Source of the DNA: Clostridium sp.
GTDB taxonomy: Bacteria; Cyanobacteriota; Vampirovibrionia; Gastranaerophilales; Gastranaerophilaceae
Length of the DNA: 64,000 nucleotides
Assembly: GCA_018362895.1 (NCBI GenBank)
Contig: JAHALR010000012.1
Coordinates: forward strand, 1 to 64,000
Direction: 5' to 3'
Positions 53,101 through 61,565 of the stretch are shown here, one piece after another. Every line of letters begins with the position of its first letter. The stretch's first letter is position 1. The translations under genes and the position numbers were made by a program. The notes under the pieces were generated by a model. That model was given only the letters and a program-made list of their open reading frames with translations. It was not told the DNA's origin and did not search any database.

Positions 53101-53965
53101 TATGTTAGCCAACCTTGTATTTGAAAGACAAAAAACAGGTGACATCGTACAGGGTCTTCCGAGAGTAGAAGAGCTTCTTGAAGGTAGAAAACCGAAAGAT
53201 TCTGCTATTCTTGCTGAATTTGATGCTGTTGCTGAAATTGAGATTGAAGATGATGTTCCGAGATTATATCTTGTTAATGAAAACGGAAGAACAGAAATCA
53301 AATATCCTATTGATTCAAACATTATTGTTCAGGACAAACAACAGATAAAAGTTGGTCAACCTTTAACAAGCGGTCCTTTGAATCCGCATGACGTAATCAG
53401 GCTGAACGGTATTGAAGCAGCTCAACAATACCTTGTTGATGAGGTACAAAGAGTATATCGTTCACAAGGTGTAGAAATTGCAGATAAACACGTTGAAATT
53501 ATTGTACGTCAGATGACAAAGAAAGTTAAAGTCGTAGAATCCGGCGATACAAAACTTCTTCCGGGTGAATTGGTTGAAATACAAATGCTCGAACTTGAAA
53601 ATCAGGCAGTTGAAGAAGCAGGCGGACAGCCGGCTACATTTGAACCGGTTCTTCTTGGTATAACTAAAGCTTCTTTGAATACAGAAAGCTTTATCTCAGC
53701 AGCTTCCTTCCAGGAAACTACAAGAATCTTGACAGAGGCAGCTGTTGACGGTAAGAAGGATTTGTTGAGAGGTCTTAAAGAAAACGTAATCATCGGTAGA
53801 TTAATTCCTGCCGGAACAGGTTACTACCATTTAACTCATGCTTCTGAAGAAAAAGACAAAGAAGCACAAAGAAGAGCAGCTCAAAAGAACAATGCACGTA
53901 AACCTTCTGCAATTTTGGAAGAAATTGAAGGTATGTTCGGAGCTCCTGATTTTACGGTTGAATAG
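50129..53965 (+). CDS. rpoC2: RNA polymerase subunit beta-prime (RpoC2) with large SI3 insertion
   Basis: 1278 residues. It starts where cyanobacterial RpoC2 does (FINQIVNKKALNNLLAQVYL), followed by the bridge helix and trigger loop (GEAIGIIAAQSIGEPGTQL, RTFHTGGVF at about 340-350). After that, ~660 residues of beta-rich repeats separate the trigger loop halves, and the sequence resumes with IVQGLPRVEELLEGRKPK near 1007. This matches the SI3 insertion of cyanobacteria. It ends with RRAAQKNNARKPSAILEE. A 56-base gap separates it from rpoC1. Confidence 0.96.
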   Translation: MDTLIQKHNKKTMEFINQIVNKKALNNLLAQVYLEYGGSKAANLANNLKNLGYKYATKSGTTISISDLSVPPVKKQLLAEAEAEIEKSTNRYLKGEITEVERYTKVIDTWSETTAKLTEQVVENFDRLNPVYMMAFSGARGNLSQVSQLVGMRGLMADAQGQIIDLPIKSNFKEGLSVTEYIISSYGARKGLVDTALKTADSGYLTRRLVDVAQDVIIREDDCHTTKFITMTDIKDGEKVVAPLKERLLGRTIAEDIKDAEGNVVVTSGTTMDREDIKKIEGIDLHSLKVRSALTCALEYGVCRKCYGWAMTTQKMVDVGEAIGIIAAQSIGEPGTQLTMRTFHTGGVFKGSGAMKHIDADIDGEIISKLKTKEMRTRHGDIVQVNIQEGDLELKGAKMTRKYHIPTGAKMFVVNGMSVKKGDQIAEFEPASSGDGSRLTEKATKDINSDLSGEVLFEDFVADEKKDRQGNVSRTANKNGIVWVLGGDVYNLPGGSKILVKDGQKIKTGEKLAETHISSEHGGEVRVGENLVVEEVKFEGKKIKKIVQGKELTIVIASIAPSNATFETTKKEQFWTVDSTGEKYIVKSPADTSVENGMIIAELIDDEYSVQSSGEIRYMGIEVDENQIITKPGSVVFIPEEVHQISKDVTLKMVENNTFVTAGTEVVKDLYTHIDGIVEIKEFNDIIHEVVVRPGEIYTLDNIGDLKVEEGEVVEAGTVIAGKIKAKQTSIVTILESEDENLEIDDLDEEIDVTSLDEDSITNKPIQILVRPVQQFDIQPKSVSIEFESTDEAISIVPVTQLQYKDGARVRNLDGATLTRTSLVLQMQGYLSHLKGMVEMTKDDALKVVVLETLIVRREVEGTNKASLQTELLVEDGQVIAPKEPVAKTQVLAINDGVAVNKSDKEDLRRLLLISDNVEQTVKLKTKPVVKEGDFVRRDGVISESGETAPISGRIVSVNKDSVVIRIGRPYLISPGTMLQVDSGSLVLRGDMLANLVFERQKTGDIVQGLPRVEELLEGRKPKDSAILAEFDAVAEIEIEDDVPRLYLVNENGRTEIKYPIDSNIIVQDKQQIKVGQPLTSGPLNPHDVIRLNGIEAAQQYLVDEVQRVYRSQGVEIADKHVEIIVRQMTKKVKVVESGDTKLLPGELVEIQMLELENQAVEEAGGQPATFEPVLLGITKASLNTESFISAASFQETTRILTEAAVDGKKDLLRGLKENVIIGRLIPAGTGYYHLTHASEEKDKEAQRRAAQKNNARKPSAILEEIEGMFGAPDFTVE

Positions 53966-53983
53966 AATATATTCATATAAGTT

Positions 53984-54019
53984 AAAAAAGCAGTATCAAT
54001 TTTGATACTGTTTTTTTTT
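53984..54019 (+). terminator. Terminator of the rpoBC operon
   Basis: AAAAAAGCAGTATCAA, loop TTT, TGATACTG and nine T. An in-frame extension upstream of the next gene's ATG runs through it and is therefore not coding. Confidence 0.9.
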
Positions 54020-54058
54020 ATTTGCTATAATTTAATCAAGAAAAGAAGGGAGTTAAAT

Positions 54059-54904
54059 ATGAAAAAATTTTTGGGTTTATTATTATGTTTTATTTTGTCG
54101 GTTTGCAGTTCATATGCAGCCTCGTATAACACTACAACAAATTGGTTTGATTCAAAAAATGTAAGCCATTTGAATACAATTGGACAAAATATTGTTAAGG
54201 CAAACAAAATGCCTGCAACAGTAACTTTTAAAGTTACTGATAATGAAAATATGAATACAGAATCTACATATACACAGGTCGTTTATATATATAGCGGTGA
54301 TTTAAAATATGTAGAAAATGACAATGAACTTGCTGCTGTTGTGGCTCATGAAATAGGGCATCTTGTTAACGGACATACTGCTAAATCTTCAATTTTGAAC
54401 AATGCAATTTCTTCTTTTAATCCGACAACTTCAACTGAAAAAGGTGCAGCTACTGTAAGTCTTTTAAAAACAATATCATCAAATAAGGTTGCAAAAGAAA
54501 ATGACAAGGAAGCTGATTTGACGGCAGTAGACTTGATGATGACAGCAAAATATAATCCTTTGGCTTTGATATCGGTTGTTTATAAATCCGATGCTGCTGT
54601 TCAAGGTGGAATATTGGATGATAATCTTTCTTGTGAAGAAAGAATTATGAATATTTATGATTATGCAAACTATAATTATCCTGCTCAAGTTAAAGCTAAC
54701 TACAAAACAGATTCATATCAAAAGGCTTTGAATTTGATTTATGCTAATCTGAAAATTAGAAATGCAAGTGCATCTAAGACTGCTAAAGCTAAAAAAGAAC
54801 AGGAAAAATTGCAAGCGCAAAAACTCAAAAGAGTAAGAAATATGGCAAAATCGACAAACCCTTGGAGTTCTGCTTACAGTTTGATTCAGGTTTCAGGTAA
54901 TTAA
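54059..54904 (+). CDS. Exported M48-family zinc metallopeptidase
   Basis: 281 residues from ATG 54059 after GAAGGGAG. MKKFLGLLLCFILSVCSSYA is a signal peptide. The zinc motif is HEIGHLVNGH (HExxH), with a downstream Glu in ENDKEADLTAVDLM. A long Ala/Lys/Gln helix (ASKTAKAKKEQEKLQAQ) is C-terminal. It lacks TPR repeats, so is shorter than BepA/YfgC. It is likely a periplasmic quality-control protease; substrate unknown. Confidence 0.82.
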   Translation: MKKFLGLLLCFILSVCSSYAASYNTTTNWFDSKNVSHLNTIGQNIVKANKMPATVTFKVTDNENMNTESTYTQVVYIYSGDLKYVENDNELAAVVAHEIGHLVNGHTAKSSILNNAISSFNPTTSTEKGAATVSLLKTISSNKVAKENDKEADLTAVDLMMTAKYNPLALISVVYKSDAAVQGGILDDNLSCEERIMNIYDYANYNYPAQVKANYKTDSYQKALNLIYANLKIRNASASKTAKAKKEQEKLQAQKLKRVRNMAKSTNPWSSAYSLIQVSGN

Positions 54905-54916
54905 TAAAAATATTAT

Positions 54917-54958
54917 AAAAGAAGGTGGCTAAGTTCTTAAAAGCCACCTTCTTTTTTT
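54917..54958 (+). terminator. Terminator after the M48 peptidase gene
   Basis: GAAGGTGGCT (54921-54930), loop, AGCCACCTTC (54942-54951) and a T run. Perfect 10-bp stem. Confidence 0.92.
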
Positions 54959-54977
54959 GTGAGAAAAGGAAAAAGAA

Positions 54978-55091
54978 ATGTCTATTAATTCTCAAAAATT
55001 ACAAGTATTACTCAAGAACTATATTCAGCATTAAAAAAGTAAAACTCTGGGCGGTGTGTCAAAAGAATTTTATTCAGAGTTCAATTTGAAA
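54978..55091 (+). pseudogene. Interrupted small ORF, about 37 codons
   Basis: ATG 54978 follows AAAGGAAAAAGAA, a fair ribosome-binding site. The frame reads MSINSQKLQVLLKNYIQH, then TAA (55032-55034), then continues in the same frame as KSKTLGGVSKEFYSEFNLKI to a second stop near 55090. It is either a tiny peptide gene or the remnant of one. The remainder of this 318-base gap is AT-rich and holds the promoter of the next gene (TATAAT within GTTATATAATATAT at about 55180). Confidence 0.3.
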
Positions 55092-55222
55092 ATCTAATTG
55101 AATTTCAATCTGAGCTCTGATTTTGTTTTGTAAAATATTGGATTTTTTCTGAACAAACAGGTGTTGTTTTCGTTATATAATATATATAAGATTAATAGTA
55201 ACTTTTAAGGAGAGAGTGAAAA

Positions 55223-55687
55223 ATGAAGAAAATATTAGCATTATTATGTGTGTTTGTTATGGGAATGGCAGCAAATGCAGCCACTCCGGAAGAGGCTCTT
55301 GCTTTCTTCAATAAGTATGTAAATGCTGCAAATACATACAGTGATACAATCACTGAATTTTATGCTCCAAATGCGAAAATAATCAGGGTTGTTATGAAAC
55401 CTGACGGTTCTACTGCTACGGTTACTGCTGATACAAAGCAGTATTTTAACCAAATGAGAATTGGTGCAAACGGTGCTAAGCTGACTAAGTATAAAAACTA
55501 TTATACTGAAAGAAAAATCACAAAACATGGTAATGACTACAAAATTACCTGCTTGAGACAACCGTCTACGAGTGATTATAAAATACCTGCTCATTTTGTA
55601 ATCGGACCTGATGCAAATGGCAAATTAAAGATTAAAGAAGAAATGATGTATACGAAAGTTCAAAGATTCTTGAAATATGCAAAATAA
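55223..55687 (+). CDS. Exported NTF2-like domain protein, unknown
   Basis: 154 residues. MKKILALLCVFVMGMAANA is a signal peptide. The mature 135 residues, starting ATPEEALAFFNKYVNAANTY, follow the pattern of an NTF2-like/SnoaL cone fold (helix-rich start, FYAPNAKI, then antiparallel strands). No catalytic residues are obvious. Periplasmic location likely. GGAGAGAG precedes the ATG, and a terminator follows. Confidence 0.65.
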   Translation: MKKILALLCVFVMGMAANAATPEEALAFFNKYVNAANTYSDTITEFYAPNAKIIRVVMKPDGSTATVTADTKQYFNQMRIGANGAKLTKYKNYYTERKITKHGNDYKITCLRQPSTSDYKIPAHFVIGPDANGKLKIKEEMMYTKVQRFLKYAK

Positions 55688-55694
55688 ATAACTT

Positions 55695-55722
55695 AAAAAA
55701 GTTCCTGATAAGGAACTTTTTT
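55695..55722. terminator. Bidirectional terminator before the oppF-like gene
   Basis: AAAAAAGTTCC, TGATAA loop region, GGAACTTTTTT between convergent genes. Confidence 0.85.
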
Positions 55723-56686
55723 AGTCATATAAGTGACATTTTACATAATGAGTTTCTGAAATTTTTATTATCTCAGGTATAGTTTTGGAACAAATATCCA
55801 TTGCATACGGGCATCTTGTGTGGAATCGGCAAGCTTTAGGCGGATTTTTTGGCGACGGAAGATCACCTTCAAGTTTGATTTCTTCTTGTTCTTTTTTGTG
55901 AATGGATGGTACTGCTGAGATTAATGCCTGAGTATAAGGGTGTTTCGGATTTTTGAAAAGCTCTTCAGCTGTTGAGAGTTCAACGATATCACCCAGATAC
56001 ATTACGGCAATTCTGTCTGATAAATATTTTACTACACCAAGATCATGTGAAATGAATAAAACAGTAAGGTTTAATTTTTCTTTTAAGTTTTTTAAAAGAG
56101 TTATAATTTGTGCCTGAATACTAACGTCAAGAGCAGAAACAGGCTCATCTGCCACAAGAAATTCCGGTTTTAGTATTAAAGCTCTGGCTATTGCAATTCT
56201 TTGTCTTTGGCCGCCTGAAAACTCGTGTGGATATCTTTTTAGCGATTCCTGGTCAAGTCCTGTCAGTTCAGTTACTTCTGTTATTCTTTTTCTTATTTCT
56301 TCTTTATCTCTTATTTTGTGAACAACCAGCGGTTCTCTCAGGATTTCATATGTAGTCATTCTTGGATCAAGGCTTGAATATGGATTCTGAAATATAAGTT
56401 GTGCTTTTTTTCTGAAGTTTTTAAGCTGGCAGCTGTCAAAAGCTAAGATATTTTCATCTTCGTAAAATACTTTGCCTTCGGGGGTTATGAGTTTAAGTAT
56501 GGCTTTGCCCAGTGTTGATTTTCCACATCCTGATTCACCGACAAGTCCGAGAATTTCCCCTTTGTATATGTCAAGGTTTATACTATTTAGGGCATGGAGA
56601 TATTCTTTAGCTTTGTTAGAAAAAGAAACTCCGCTTTGAATGGGGTAATACATATCCAAATTTTTAATTTCTATGAGTTTTTCCAT
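55721..56686 (-). CDS. oppF: Oligopeptide/dipeptide ABC transporter ATP-binding protein
   Basis: 321 residues. Walker A GLVGESGCGKSTLGK, signature FSGGQRQRIAIARAL, Walker B FLVADEPVSALD, His switch FISHDLG. The C-terminal Cys-containing extension RCPYAMDICSKTIP is typical of OppD/OppF/DppF. The YPIQSGV start fits OppF. It would energise peptide or nickel uptake. No permease or binding protein gene lies nearby, so it may work with a remote set. Confidence 0.85.
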   Translation of the reverse strand: MEKLIEIKNLDMYYPIQSGVSFSNKAKEYLHALNSINLDIYKGEILGLVGESGCGKSTLGKAILKLITPEGKVFYEDENILAFDSCQLKNFRKKAQLIFQNPYSSLDPRMTTYEILREPLVVHKIRDKEEIRKRITEVTELTGLDQESLKRYPHEFSGGQRQRIAIARALILKPEFLVADEPVSALDVSIQAQIITLLKNLKEKLNLTVLFISHDLGVVKYLSDRIAVMYLGDIVELSTAEELFKNPKHPYTQALISAVPSIHKKEQEEIKLEGDLPSPKNPPKACRFHTRCPYAMDICSKTIPEIIKISETHYVKCHLYD

Positions 56687-56719
56687 AAATTTATTATATC
56701 TTTTTAGAGGAATAATAAT

Positions 56720-58723
56720 CTAGTATACATTTAGGTATACCCAATAGCTTCTATATACTTTTTTTACATAATCTTTTGTTTCAGTGTAAGGAATGTTTTC
56801 AATGAACTCATCAAAATTATCATAATTTAGGTTTTCGTGCCAGTTTCTTACGGCATTGGGACCTCCATTATACGATGCAACAGCCAGCAAGTCATTATTG
56901 TGAAGTTTTTGTTTTGCATAATCAAGGTATGCACATCCAAGTGTTATGTTAGTTTCAGGATTGTACAGAGAGGATGAACCATTATATTTGATACCTTTCT
57001 TAGAAGCAATATAAGATGCAGTTGCTGGCATGAGCTGCATAAGACCCATTGCGCCTGCTGTGCTTCCTGCTTTCGGATTATAGTAGCTTTCTTCTCTAAT
57101 CAATGCGGCTACTAAATAAGCATCCAGTCCATAATATTTTGCATTATCATTGATATATTCCTGATAGTGAAGCTGATATGCGAGTTTGTAAAGACTATCA
57201 GAGAATGAAGGTTTTGTTTCAAGTTCAGAAATTGCATCTCTGGCAAGTGCTGCTGATGAAGCATATTTGCCTTCTTTATATAAAAGCCAGCTTCTTATAA
57301 CTTTATTATCAGGTTCTATTTCTCCCAGAAGAGAATAATCTTTCAGCTTGATAATTGTATTTATGAGGGTTAAATTGTCATCTGAAATGTTTGTATGCCG
57401 AATAGGAAATAGCATAATCTGTTCGGATTCAGGCAGTCGATGAGAAGTTTTTGTTTTCCAGCCTGAACTATGCGAAGAAAAACTCAGCTTTTTAGCTGCT
57501 CTAAATGCATAATAATTATCAGGGTATTTTTCTAAAAGTCTTTGATAGAATCCTTTTGCTTCATTTCTTAGTCCCTGTTTTTCGGCTATTTTTCCCATCC
57601 AGAACATTACTCTTGCTGAAGCATTTGTGTTCGGGTAATCTCTCAGGTGAATTTGTCCGAGCCTCATTGCTTCATCATATTTGTTTAGTTTATAAGCCTG
57701 CCAGAAAAGATTTGCTAGTGCATCTGATGCATAGTTACCTTTTGGATATTTGGTGAAAATTTCTTTGTACAATTTGAACTTTGTTTCATTATTTTCATAT
57801 TTTGTGAGTCTATAAAGAATATAGTCTGAGCCTGCGGCATTTACTGCTTGTGAAATTTCTAATGCTTTATATAACCCGCTTTGAGGTCCTTGTGGATATA
57901 TGTTTACGTAATTTTCAATAAACTCTCTCAGTTCGTCTTCAGGTATATTGTGGGAATATTTTGCGTATCCGTTTTCAAAAATTTCTCTGCTTTTTTGATA
58001 TTCTCCAAGTTTTTTATCAGCAATAGAAATGTATCCCCAGCTTGATGACATGTATGATTTATTAAGATTTTTGATTGATTCTTTAATATTGCCGTTTTTG
58101 AGATACGTTTTTCCTATAATGTTGTAATCCTCTTGGTTAAGCTCCAGGTTCAATGAGACAATTTCGTTAACACAAGCCATAGCATATCTGCCGTCAGATG
58201 CTGATTTTAAATATTCAATAAAAAAATTCTTTGCTTTTTGTTTATCCTGGTTCTTATATATTAGCCCCAGATAATAATTTGAAGCTGTACTATATTCACT
58301 GTCTTTAAAATTTCTTTTTATTGCATTGAATGTCTTTTCTGATTTAGAAAATTCTTCTTCTCTAAAATAGTTTTGTGCAAGGGCATAATATACCTTTTGT
58401 ATAAAAACAGAGTCAGGATATTTTTCTATAAAAAGCTTGTATCTTTTAGCTGCTGTATCTACATCTTTTAGTTCATCAGCACAAAGAGCCTGATGCAAAA
58501 GAGCTATTTCATATATTGCAGAATTTTTTGAGACATTGGAAAAATTGAAGAATGCATTTTCATAATCTTTTTTATTAAGATAGTGAAGTCCTTGCTCATA
58601 AGTACGATAATCTTTTTCTGAAACCTGTGTCATCTTAACGACATTTGTTAAAACTATAAGAATCAATATAGCAAAGGCTGCTGTAATAAATATGAATTTA
58701 AGTTTTTTTCTCCAATCCTGCAT
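56720..58723 (-). CDS. slt: Soluble/anchored lytic transglycosylase with TPR repeats
   Basis: 667 residues. One N-terminal transmembrane helix (about 9-28), a long TPR-like helical solenoid (about 40-480) and a C-terminal SLT domain. The catalytic Glu is in ALIREESYYNPKAG, followed by AGAMGLMQLMPATA and LDYAKQKLHNNDLLAVASYNGGP. It cleaves peptidoglycan to 1,6-anhydro-MurNAc products, the substrate of AnmK. The TPR part resembles Slt70's U domain. Confidence 0.88.
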   Translation of the reverse strand: MQDWRKKLKFIFITAAFAILILIVLTNVVKMTQVSEKDYRTYEQGLHYLNKKDYENAFFNFSNVSKNSAIYEIALLHQALCADELKDVDTAAKRYKLFIEKYPDSVFIQKVYYALAQNYFREEEFSKSEKTFNAIKRNFKDSEYSTASNYYLGLIYKNQDKQKAKNFFIEYLKSASDGRYAMACVNEIVSLNLELNQEDYNIIGKTYLKNGNIKESIKNLNKSYMSSSWGYISIADKKLGEYQKSREIFENGYAKYSHNIPEDELREFIENYVNIYPQGPQSGLYKALEISQAVNAAGSDYILYRLTKYENNETKFKLYKEIFTKYPKGNYASDALANLFWQAYKLNKYDEAMRLGQIHLRDYPNTNASARVMFWMGKIAEKQGLRNEAKGFYQRLLEKYPDNYYAFRAAKKLSFSSHSSGWKTKTSHRLPESEQIMLFPIRHTNISDDNLTLINTIIKLKDYSLLGEIEPDNKVIRSWLLYKEGKYASSAALARDAISELETKPSFSDSLYKLAYQLHYQEYINDNAKYYGLDAYLVAALIREESYYNPKAGSTAGAMGLMQLMPATASYIASKKGIKYNGSSSLYNPETNITLGCAYLDYAKQKLHNNDLLAVASYNGGPNAVRNWHENLNYDNFDEFIENIPYTETKDYVKKVYRSYWVYLNVY

Positions 58724-58901
58724 ATTTAATTATTCCGAGTTGATTGTCCCGTTTTTCTATATATTTAAAATCAGAATTCTTTTTATGAAATCTTTCTTAA
58801 GTATCCTCAAAATCTGACAAAAGAGCAAGGTCTTTTATCAATATTTATAGCATATTATATCTGAACGTTGCCATAGAGTATAAAGTTTACGAGAGAGAGT
58901 T

Positions 58902-59054
58902 ATGCATATTTATTCCAATGATAGTTATAAGAAAAAACAAGCAGAATTTGTTGAAAAAAACTTTATGAAAGATTTAAGCAAAGTCTTTTCAAAAAAATCT
59001 AATCGGGTAATAAAAAACTATATATATTATTGTGAACCGATAAAAATAAATTAA
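58902..59054 (+). CDS. Small basic protein of 50 residues, unknown
   Basis: ATG 58902 follows GAGAGAG by 2-4 bases. The product is Lys- and Tyr-rich (MHIYSNDSYKKKQAEFVEKN, then FMKDLSKVFSKKSNRV, ending YCEPIKIN), predicted basic. Its last 4 bases overlap the 3' end of the histidine-kinase gene on the other strand. A TATAAA lies upstream. It is the only coding candidate in a 327-base gap; its reality is unproven. Confidence 0.4.
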   Translation: MHIYSNDSYKKKQAEFVEKNFMKDLSKVFSKKSNRVIKNYIYYCEPIKIN

Positions 59055-60490
59055 TTTTGGGTGATTTCAACATCTAATGATTGTTCGTAAGGTATGCAGA
59101 AAGTGAATTTTGCACCGCATCCTGGTTTTGATTCTACATAAATTTTGCCGTTGTGTGCTTCTATTATTTTTTTTGAAATAAATAAACCAAGTCCGGATCC
59201 TACTTTTTTAAATCGTTCTGCACCAGAAATGTATTCATTAAATATTGTATCCAGTTTGTCTTCTGCAATACCCGGTCCTTCATCTTGTACGGACACTTCA
59301 ATATTATCGGGGTTTTGTTTTACAGATATATAGATTGTTGTGTCAGGCGGAGAATATTCTGAAGCATTTGCTATTAAATTTGTTATGACTCTCTTCATTT
59401 CAAGTTCGTCAAAGTTCAAAATATCATTAGTTATATCTGTGTTGATTTTTATTGTTTGATTCTGTTCTTCAAGAAGGTATTTTAGTCCATCTATACTCGA
59501 TTGAAGAATCAGTTTTATGGAGTTTGGTTTTTTATGTAATTTGCATTGACCGTTGTCTATTTTATATCTTGTGAGTACATTATCCGTCATTCTAATCATA
59601 TATCGAGAAGAATGAAGAATTTCTTTTACCATTTCTTGTTGTTCTTCATTTAACTCTCCAAAACTGCCATCAAGAAGTAGTTCTAGAGCCCTTTTTTCCG
59701 CCCTTACAGGCGTTTTTAAGTCATGCGTAAGCATTTCTATAAATCTTTCTCTGTCTCTTTCTGCTTTGATTTCTTCTGTTAAATCAGTCATAACAATCAA
59801 ATAGCCAGCGGAACTGTCCGCTACATGTATTTTTGATATGTTTGTTTTTGTGTATTTTTCTTCTTCTATAATGACTCTGAATGAAATATATTCATTATCT
59901 GATTTAACAAATTCTTGCAATAATTCAATGTTTTCTGTTTGATTATTTTCTTTAAGTATCTCAATAAAACTTTTGTTCAAATATTTTTTGTTGGTCAAAA
60001 GTTTGTGGTTTTGTGAAATTATGTTGAAATTCAAATCGGCAAGTATAATTTCATCTTTGGTGAATTCATAGATAATATCGAGTTTCTTTTTTTCTTTTAA
60101 AAGCTCGTCTTGCATGTGCTTTAGTTTCAAAACGCTTTTTACTTGTGCACGTGTTGTATTTACATCGAAGGGCTTTTCAATATAAGCAAAAGAGCCGAGA
60201 TTGTATCCTCTGATTTTGTTTTCATTGGCACCGTGGGCACTTACATAGATGATAGGTGTGTTTTTGTGCGTTTCGGTAAATTTTTCGGTAAAATTGAAAC
60301 CATCCATTTCAGGCATGACGACATCAATCAATGCCAGATCAATTTTAACGTCTTTTAAATCTTCCAAAGCTTTTAAGGGGCTGATGTATGATAAAATTTC
60401 ATAACCTAAAGGTTCTAATGTTGCTTCAAGCAATTCTATGTTCATTGCATTGTCGTCAACAATTAATAGTTTTCCTTCTGTCTTTTCCAT
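59051..60490 (-). CDS. Response regulator-histidine kinase hybrid
   Basis: 479 residues with a REC domain first (7-120; phosphoacceptor D56, K106), then a PAS-like sensor (about 140-245), HisKA with the phosphorylated His in LTHDLKTPVRA (H256), and HATPase (NLIANASEYSPPDT, DEGPGIAEDK, GSGLGLFISKKII). An N-terminal receiver means its kinase is gated by another kinase. Cyanobacteria use this architecture often. No partner gene is adjacent, so its signal and output are unknown. Confidence 0.88.
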   Translation of the reverse strand: MEKTEGKLLIVDDNAMNIELLEATLEPLGYEILSYISPLKALEDLKDVKIDLALIDVVMPEMDGFNFTEKFTETHKNTPIIYVSAHGANENKIRGYNLGSFAYIEKPFDVNTTRAQVKSVLKLKHMQDELLKEKKKLDIIYEFTKDEIILADLNFNIISQNHKLLTNKKYLNKSFIEILKENNQTENIELLQEFVKSDNEYISFRVIIEEEKYTKTNISKIHVADSSAGYLIVMTDLTEEIKAERDRERFIEMLTHDLKTPVRAEKRALELLLDGSFGELNEEQQEMVKEILHSSRYMIRMTDNVLTRYKIDNGQCKLHKKPNSIKLILQSSIDGLKYLLEEQNQTIKINTDITNDILNFDELEMKRVITNLIANASEYSPPDTTIYISVKQNPDNIEVSVQDEGPGIAEDKLDTIFNEYISGAERFKKVGSGLGLFISKKIIEAHNGKIYVESKPGCGAKFTFCIPYEQSLDVEITQN

Positions 60491-60582
60491 TCTGATTTCT
60501 TCCTTTACACTGGGAAACTTATCTTAAATCTTTTATAGTAAAATAAGAATTACCCAACTGGAGGATTATTTCTTTAATTGTA

Positions 60583-61407
60583 TCATTCTTTGATACCTCC
60601 AGCCAGCATATCATTTATGAAATATTTTTTACCCGCTAAAAAAATTAAAATTACAGGAATTGATAATATAACCGAACAGGCACATAAATCTCCCCACATT
60701 ATTATTTCTCTAAAGCTGCCTCTAAATTGAGAAACCGCTACTGGAAGAGTTGTTACTGCTTCTGAATTTGTTACTATCAATGGCCACATAAAACTGTTCC
60801 ATGCGGTGATAAATGTAAAAAGAGCCAGTGTCACTGCTGCCGGAGTAGAAAGTGGCAATGCAATTTTGAAAAATATTTCAAAGAAATTACATCCGTCTAT
60901 TTTGGCTGCATCTTCAATTTCCGAAGACAGCCCTTTAAACCATTGTCTCATTAAAAACACACCAAAACCACCGAATATACCGGGAAGAATTAATGCCTGA
61001 TATGTGTCAATCCAATGAAGTTCTCTCATTAAAAAGAAAAGCGGGATTATGTTAACCTGAGGTGGTATCATCATTGTTAGCAGAAATATGAAAAATATAA
61101 AATCTTTGTGTTCAAATTTGCTTCTTGCAAAAGCAAAACCTGCCATTGATGAAAAAAGAACCTGAAAAATTGTAGTTGTTGCTGCAACAAAGAGGCTGTT
61201 TATGAAAAATCTTGTTATAGGCAGTCTGGTAAAAACATCTTGATAGTTGTTTAGTATAATTGGATTCGGAAGAATTTGGGGCGGGTAAGAAAAAATCTGA
61301 GAATTTGTCATAAAGGACACGCTCAACATCCATAAAAAAGGCGCAATCATAGAAACTGCACCCAGAACTATTAACGTGTATCCAATTATTATAAATGCTC
61401 TTTTCAT
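60583..61407 (-). CDS. Carbohydrate ABC transporter permease (MalG family)
   Basis: 274 residues from ATG 61407; the upstream frame runs over the divergent promoter region and is not convincing. About six transmembrane helices. The EAA motif contacting the ATPase is EIEDAAKIDGCNFFEIF. It fits the second permease of CUT1 sugar transporters. Neither a MalF-type partner nor a binding protein is in the window. Confidence 0.85.
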   Translation of the reverse strand: MKRAFIIIGYTLIVLGAVSMIAPFLWMLSVSFMTNSQIFSYPPQILPNPIILNNYQDVFTRLPITRFFINSLFVAATTTIFQVLFSSMAGFAFARSKFEHKDFIFFIFLLTMMIPPQVNIIPLFFLMRELHWIDTYQALILPGIFGGFGVFLMRQWFKGLSSEIEDAAKIDGCNFFEIFFKIALPLSTPAAVTLALFTFITAWNSFMWPLIVTNSEAVTTLPVAVSQFRGSFREIIMWGDLCACSVILSIPVILIFLAGKKYFINDMLAGGIKE

Positions 61408-61565
61408 AAAGTTTATTTTAAAAGGTTTAAGTGAAGAATACAAGTTTTGTGCAGGTTTCAGAGAAGAATTTATTTGCAATATTTCTTCATAAATCTGATT
61501 TTTACACTTATTTTTTTTATAAAAATATGTTATACTACAAATGTAACAACAAGAAAGATGAAGAT

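Noticed and set aside
54002..54058. Longer start of the M48 peptidase
   Set aside because: The extension covers the rpoC2 terminator; signal peptide and ribosome-binding site support ATG 54059.
59031..59045. CCGATAA as a sigma-28 -10 element
   Set aside because: No TAAAG at the proper distance upstream, and it lies within a small ORF and the end of a gene on the other strand.
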